This document shows positions 57,296-64,000 of a stretch of DNA of 64,000 nt, in pieces. The first letter of the stretch is position 1, and every line of letters begins with the position of its first letter. Position numbers and translations under genes: made by a program. Below the pieces are notes generated by a model. It searched no databases and was not told the origin of the DNA. It saw only the letters and a list, made by a program, of their open reading frames with translations. The DNA lies in contig JAOTON010002130.1 of the NCBI GenBank assembly GCA_034440635.1, positions 1,441,501 through 1,505,500 of the forward strand, in the 5' to 3' direction. The DNA is from Lepas anatifera. Its lineage: Eukaryota > Arthropoda > Thecostraca > Lepadidae.

Positions 57296-60057
57296 AATAG
57301 TGAACTATTCAATCGTTCCGTGAATCAGATCCGCAGTTATAATTCATCATAAAATCAATATTCGTAATTTGCCCAGTAAATACGATATTCATATAAAATG
57401 ATGTAATTCTAATTAGTACATGATTATGCTAAAAGATCGCCGTTGCCTTTTGGAAGCTATTTTAAGCTGCAATTAAACCTTAAAGGGTATGCCGAGCTGT
57501 CCTTGATTTCATATTTGGTTTGCTCCGATGCTCACCGTCCGCGGGATAAGCGCGCCTTTCCAGAGCTGAATGCGTATTTCTCCGTCAACCGCGAGTTTTT
57601 AATCAGCGAAAAACAAAGTCAGGATGTTTCTGGAATTAGAGCTGCTATTCCAGTTCAAAACCAACAAGAGGTGTCACATTCACTCCGCCTGCATTATCCA
57701 CGGCAAAGTCTATCATGACTCAGCTCCTTCATCCACTGATCGTGAATCATAACTCGAGCCACTCAAAGAGACGAGCTGCTCTGGCATGCCGCCAACATCA
57801 ATTATCGGCCTGGGTCCAGGTGTGAGAGTGATAACGTTCGATTACATGGAAGTCCTGTGCCTTTCATCTTCGAATATACCAGCCCTGTTAATCGCCTTGG
57901 CACAAGTCTCTCTTTAAGGCTACAGGGTTCTCAGTGTTGATTTTGGGGCATGGCCAGGCCGAGATGGCTTCTGTCTTTCAAGGGCTGGAATTCGCAAAAG
58001 TGCCCAGAATAGAGGTAATTATAAGCCGAATGCAAAGCACTGTCTGAACTGGTCTTAAAGAGAAATGCCGGAAAACGGCTGTAACTGGCATGCCTTTGTG
58101 CCTTTCGACAAAGTGGATGTAAAGCCCCAGAAGTTCCCACTGAGGCGACGCTCCTTGTACGAACTGCTCGTCGCCACCGTTTGTTCCCCGGCCACACATA
58201 TGGACTCATATATGGAATGTTGCATCATTCTGCCCCGTTTTAAGCATTTCTGTTTTCCGACCTGTTCATCATCCCGATGGTTGAAGATGTTCTGGTTCCA
58301 TGCGTAACAAAACAATGTTGAAAACGAATGCTATTAGAATGTCCTTTTCTACAAAACCTGGTTACATATATTTTCTGAGGTATATCATCAATACCAACAA
58401 ATGAACATTTTAACAACTTCTGAGACAGTTTGTCTTGTTCTAAACCAACATTGTCTATATTTAAGCTCGAATGCTGAATGTAGCAGAATTTGAGTCATTT
58501 CTTATAATATATCTTGGAGATAAGGAAAAAATTAAACGTCAATGAGCTGATATTTGCTTCAAAGTGTATCAAGTGGCGTAATGATCGTCTGTGCTACTAC
58601 GCCACACATTACTTCTATACCTGCATGACAGCAAAATCACCTCCAGCGTGGATAAAAACGGTGAATGATGGCCGAGGGGAGCAAAACATCTCCAATTAGC
58701 TTTGTCATTCTAGGTTTTCCTCTCGCGATTTCAGATCCTAACGAACACTGGACAAAAACATGCGATGAGACCTTTGGTCCAATTGCTTCGTTTTGCTTCG
58801 CTTCTAGCATTCCAATCCAGAAATTATGCCTAATTTATCCATTTATCCCTTCAGGATTAGGGACTGGTATTATTTGTGAGCAATGCGAGGAAGCTTCAAG
58901 AAAAATTCAGAGCTTGGATTATTATGGAATCAAACATACCGAGACTATTGATTTCTATCGCTCTACTACAAACCTATTATGGCATTTCCAATCTAGTTCG
59001 TCCAATCGATCAAGTGGGCCCCTTCATAACTTAAAACCATGCAAATCTGCTAATGAATATAAATGGATCCCAGCGCTCTTCATCAGTCAGTCTACCAGGC
59101 CCCCTCGAAGAGACTCTCGTGGGCCAGCGGAGCTTTATGGCTGGTCTGCCTTGATGATCCCAATATATCACATCCATGGGGTTTCTTCCCACCCATTTTC
59201 CGCTGTTGTTTTATTTTATAGCCGAGTCAACGACGGGGCACCTCCGGGTACAGCACGGGAGAGCTCTGATGCAACAGTCATGTGGGTACAGAGAAAACGA
59301 GCATTTAGCGTCCATAGAAAAATAGCGCTCAAACTGTCGCCAGACCACTTCGAAACCTGCTGATATTTAGGTGGTGTATTTACGAGGACAGGCGCTCAGT
59401 GGCTGGAATGGTACTTTAATCTTACAAAGAGGGGTGGGTACGGTGCTGTCACGACTGGGCGAGGTTATGCCCGCGCTTCTGGCAGATCCGCGTTGGAATT
59501 GGCTTCATGGAGGCGCCGCAGTTTTAGGACACCCACAGCGCGTTTGCTATGCCCCAATCAGCGTTCCGCAGGGAACGCTCGCGTTCTTGAAGGTTCGGTG
59601 TCGGGTCGTTAAGGGTTTCTAACGGTGCGATGGGTCGCACTGCGCGTACTTAAGCCTAGAATACATTCGGGGCGTGCGGTATCGATCTGGGGTATGCAAT
59701 TCCCTAGCTAGTTTGCGACAATTGCAGGCGCAAGTGGGTCACACAAAACAGTAAACGAATCACGTAAAGCTGACTGTAAGGTACAAGTCTTAGAGAGAAG
59801 GTGACAGCTCCTCGCTCCCGAAGTCTGCACCGATTTCAGAGGGCGTGTTTGGCCCAGTACCAATTGCAAATGCAGCCTGCCACCGTGCTTTGCCGGCTAT
59901 TGTGTAACGTGATACTGACATATCGTGTGGCACGCCTCATTCCTGCCAATGCCAGGGCCGGCACCACGTGGCTTATGACCTCATCAAACCATCCTCGGCA
60001 ACCACGGGGACTGCACCGCACCTGCCGTCACACAAGAAGCACTTCTACACTCGTATG

Positions 60058-60997
60058 CACGGGGGTCTGAGCCACCTTCGCCGGCAAGGGGGTACCCCGC
60101 CAAGATGTGAAGAATCACGCTAGTAGAGCAAAAAACGGGAGGTGGCTTTAGGTGGCCTGTGAAAATATTTTATACATAAGGCTATATGCTTTTTTGATCA
60201 AATATATTTTGGAATGGTTAGAAGTCGAAAATGTGCTCTGGTATTTTACCATTTCAGTCATACCGTCCGACTGCACCGAGCTACAGGAAGCACCATCTCG
60301 CCAAACCCCATCAAATGGCGCAGATACGGAAATCTCGGGTCAAATATTCAAGCCCACCTGACCTCAGGTAAATTTAAGGTCAATATGCGCTGCAGTGTAG
60401 ATAATTTGATTCCCAGCGAATGAGATTCGAACCCGGGCCTGCTGCGTGAAAGCCAAGCATCTAAGCACGTCGCTATCCTGCCCAGGGCACTCCAAAACTC
60501 TAATGATGATTATGATGATGATGATGATATGAATCCCAGCGATCTGAAACGGATAAAGATGCCAAAACAAAGCCTCTATTGTCATTCCTTGCGCAGCAGT
60601 TGGGCTCAACACAGTTTTCTGCATGTATTTTTTAAACGGAGAGATCCCTTGCTTGACATCCATTTCAAGTCACGGATATAAAATGTTGTTACCACAAGGC
60701 ATTGTGCTAAGTGACCTTACCATATGATATGAATATCAGATCGATATGTTACGTCTCCTACGACAATCATACTCAACATTTTTAACGAGTTGAAGTCACT
60801 TGACTTGGCCTGATGATCTGACCGGAGAAGACCTGGAAACAAGTTTTTTTAAAATTTCTGAAAAGAAATGGGCTATAATGTACTCGTACAGTGAGGAAGG
60901 ACACGTTCTACATTAACCTTTTTCGATTGTCTGCAAAAATCCGTGGGGAGGGCGGGTACTTGCCACCCCCCACCCCTCCCCAACAAGCCCCTGTTAA
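60058..60997. mobile_element. Foldback-family element (degenerate)
   Basis: The left end gagccaccttcgccggcaag and right end gcgggtacttgccacccccc are inverted relatives of the elements at 2131 and 33583. The interior has hexamers (tgacctcagg). A tRNA-like SINE is inserted inside. Confidence 0.6.
60420..60535 (-). mobile_element. tRNA-related SINE head with GAT repeat
   Basis: Minus-strand A box GGATAGCGACGTGCTTAG and B box GGGTTCGAATC at 60424-60434 (complement), next to a (GAT)n run (60504-60529). A short repeat TCCCAGCGA flanks the segment (about 60411 and 60533). Confidence 0.6.
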
Positions 60998-61578
60998 GGG
61001 TGTTCTGGGTAGCCTGGAGGAGTGTTTTAAATGTACCAGCGATTATAGCAATAGCGCTAACCATAAAAGCCCATTCAATTTAGACTTAAAATCGTTCAGA
61101 AGCTTCCCGTTCCGCAGCTGGTCGTCGCCGTCACGGTTCGTGCACCCGCAGTGTTTAAGACGGAAGCTGGGTGGGGCTATCATCCTCTCATGTAATTTCT
61201 GCGGTGCCTCACGAAACTGACCGCCCCTGTTCAAGACCGCACGTTCACTGGAGGCTGAGTTATCATCTGCACGCCGCAGAGGAGTGGCGAAATGTGGTGT
61301 CCCGTTCGGTAATCTTCACTTGCACTGGCCGGTTGAGGCGTAGGGAGGCTTACACGCCATCTTCAGGGCCAGCGGCGAGGATTAGAGCAGGACTTGTGCA
61401 GTGAGACCCATAGCTCAGGGGGCTGCTGACGCCGGCTCTGGGGTATGACCAGTGACATAATCGGATGACCTAAGCCGTGACACAGCTGGGCCGTTAAAGC
61501 CTTCTCGGCCGTGGGTAGTGACTCACGTGGCTCAGGCCCGTGAGTCACAGAAGCAGAGGGTACAGTACTGGGCAAAGG

Positions 61579-61658
61579 CTCGGCTCGGTAGAGTAGAGTA
61601 CCAGGCTCGGTAGAGCAGAGTACCAGGCTCGGTAGAGCAGAGTACCAGGCTCGGTAGA
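61579..61658. repeat. 22-bp tandem repeat, about four units
   Basis: Unit ggctcggtagagcagagtac plus ca; the last copy is partial. Confidence 0.9.
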
Positions 61659-62520
61659 GAACTCCTCCAGTCAGAGAGGGAGAGAATGTGTGATTTGTGC
61701 CTTTCTGAATCATGGTTTACCACTTAAAATTTATGTGAGCACCAAAGTGTGTCTTAGTCTGTGCATTGTATAACTGAAGCACACTGATGAAAATTACCAG
61801 ATGTTATATACTCACCATCTGTATCGATCAATGAGACTCAGAAGCGAGAGGTCGGATACGCGAACTTTTTGGGGAGCTTTTATGGGTTCTCAAGCCATTC
61901 ATTTATCTAGCAGGAATAATTTGGATCTCACGAAGTTTTTATTCCGCGTTGAAAGAGAACGGGCCACGCAAAAAAACACAGCCGGGGTTTCCACAGGATG
62001 TTTATTCAATTAGTTAGCTTCCGTGGCCCAAATGCGATCCGGATCGGACCGCTGATCTGGATGCATCCAGATACACCGTGAAGTCATCGATTCCAACCAG
62101 TGCTATTTCACCAGTACTGGGGAAATTGCACGTGATGGACTCGATGGGCAACCCGCTCCGGATCTGACTTTGGCCACGGATTCTAAGTCAATGAATGGAA
62201 CTTCATTCCCTGAGTAAATATAATACCTGTGTTTTTATTGCCTTATACATTGTCCCATTTATTTTATTCGTGGCACTCCCAGCTGGTCCATTTTCGCCAT
62301 TTACAATTACAAAGTGTGCTAGCTGAGCCGGGATTGGGAGGGCTTTCAGAGGGCTGCCAGAGTCAGATCGGACACGGAAGGCGGTTTCCTGCTGTCGGAT
62401 TTAAATCCGCATTTCCGTCCAGTCTGAAGACAGGTGATGAGGCTGGGAGACAGTCGTACGTAGATAGAGGATTTAAATTCAGGCGAGAGGTTTTACGCGT
62501 AAAACTCGCTGCACAGATTC

Positions 62521-62855
<335 letters not shown>

Positions 62856-64000
62856 ACCCTCGCCCTAGCTCTATCTGTGTCTTGAGGTGGAAATGTCTTA
62901 ACTCAGGTGAACACTTTTTAACGTTTCATTGTCTAGCCATGATATGAGACAGGCACCTCTATACCCTTCACTGATTGTGTGTATCTACCGCAGTCTAAAT
63001 ATGAACCGCCAGAGCTCTATCCAAGGCGTAACCCTTCAGCTTTATCTTTCGAACAGGCTTCCCAGAATCTTCCATTAGTGAATGTCCTAGACCCGACACG
63101 TCCAAGAACTAATAAGGCAGTCCCGCGCCTACGTTTCTAAGTTAGTGTGAGCGAAAGCAGTTCATAACGTGTTGCATGGTCATACATTCAAGCTATTCAT
63201 GAATTACACAGTGAGCCCCAAGGCACGGCATACTCATCTTCCCGCGGTTGCTTCGAGGAAGATTTGCACTCATATATTCAATACGGCCTACTAACCTACT
63301 TTTCAAGGTGTCATTTGATTTATTTTGTACTCACGTGCTTGGCAACAGTGAAGGACGAACAACAGGTTGTGAATTAGAATAGAAAAAGAGAGGCCTCATT
63401 TATTTTTAGGTTTAAAACTAAAAAGAATGGTTCATCATGATTAAACATTATGGGCACTTCTTAACCATTTTGGCATTATCTCACTTTCCTCTCGTAAATT
63501 ACAACACGACCTGCTCTTCTTGAAGGGCTTACTTTCGAACAGAATCAGGTCATATAAGTTGCTCGAAAAATTCCCATTGAATGTGCCACTACGATAAAGT
63601 CGGACGCAGCTTCTTTCCGCTGGGCGCCGCGGCCGTGTCCGCGTCGTCTGTGGTAGCTTCCCTATGCGGATACCGACGCAGAAAAAAGCCTATATGCGCT
63701 AGGAAAATGCAAGCTTCTTTGATTAAATTATCACCTGAATTTTATTCCTCACTTTTATGTTGACGCTTCTATCTCTTTTTTACATGTGCGTCACTATCCT
63801 GTGTATATAGTCTTACTTTATCTTCATTGACTTCACCTGCCAGTGGAACGGTCCCCTGTTGGCGACTTATTGCAAAATAAACACCAAATAATGCCGCTGC
63901 GAATCATTCCAGATAACCATTGTCATCTTAAACAAATACAATATTCATTAAGCTCAGAACATGTAACTTTGAAAAGTAGCTCTATATTGCATCCAAAGTG

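Overview
This is eukaryotic nuclear DNA from an invertebrate animal. It has short GC-rich exons with GT-AG introns, large repeat-filled introns, tRNA-derived SINEs, many non-autonomous DNA transposons, and very long microsatellites and minisatellites. The spondin-type exon near 56 kb has the arthropod-like pattern (FPKQYP, WRPPAQFSK), and the strong GC3 bias fits a crustacean such as a barnacle. That placement is an inference and the species is unknown. Most long open frames in the window are low-complexity or tandem-repeat artefacts.

About 0.6-44.6 kb (+ strand): one very large gene whose 5' end lies outside the window. I traced 27 coding exons by splice sites and phase continuity, about 1,450 residues in all. 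Nearly every junction keeps phase. The product looks like a secreted, multi-module beta-sandwich protein with N-glycosylation sites. It carries an F5/8 type C (discoidin) domain near its C-terminus (exons at 31.0, 32.2 and 35.5 kb), then a cysteine-containing tail that ends at a stop at 44586 with no membrane segment. I do not recognise the whole protein. Its introns hold transposable elements (a 2.9 kb hAT-type element, several hAT MITEs with 8-bp target duplications, Kolobok/T2-like TTAA elements, and foldback elements rich in TGACCT) and tandem arrays. Several of these arrays begin exactly at a 5' splice site.

About 44.6-55.8 kb: intergenic. On the minus strand (48.3-51.7 kb) lies a decayed copy, with frameshifts and at least one intron, of a transposon-like invertebrate protein family. 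It is followed by a 32-bp minisatellite and a SINE.

About 55.9-64 kb (+ strand): first coding exon of a secreted spondin-domain protein (ATG at 55897, signal peptide, donor at 56102). The rest of the window is its first intron or beyond: SINEs, a foldback element, a 22-bp tandem repeat and long CT tracts.

The main surprises are the tandem arrays seeded at splice donors (about 30 donor copies in one intron), a 658-bp CT tract used as the polypyrimidine tract of an acceptor, a 985-bp near-palindrome, and coding frames broken by single-base homopolymer differences, which may be assembly errors.
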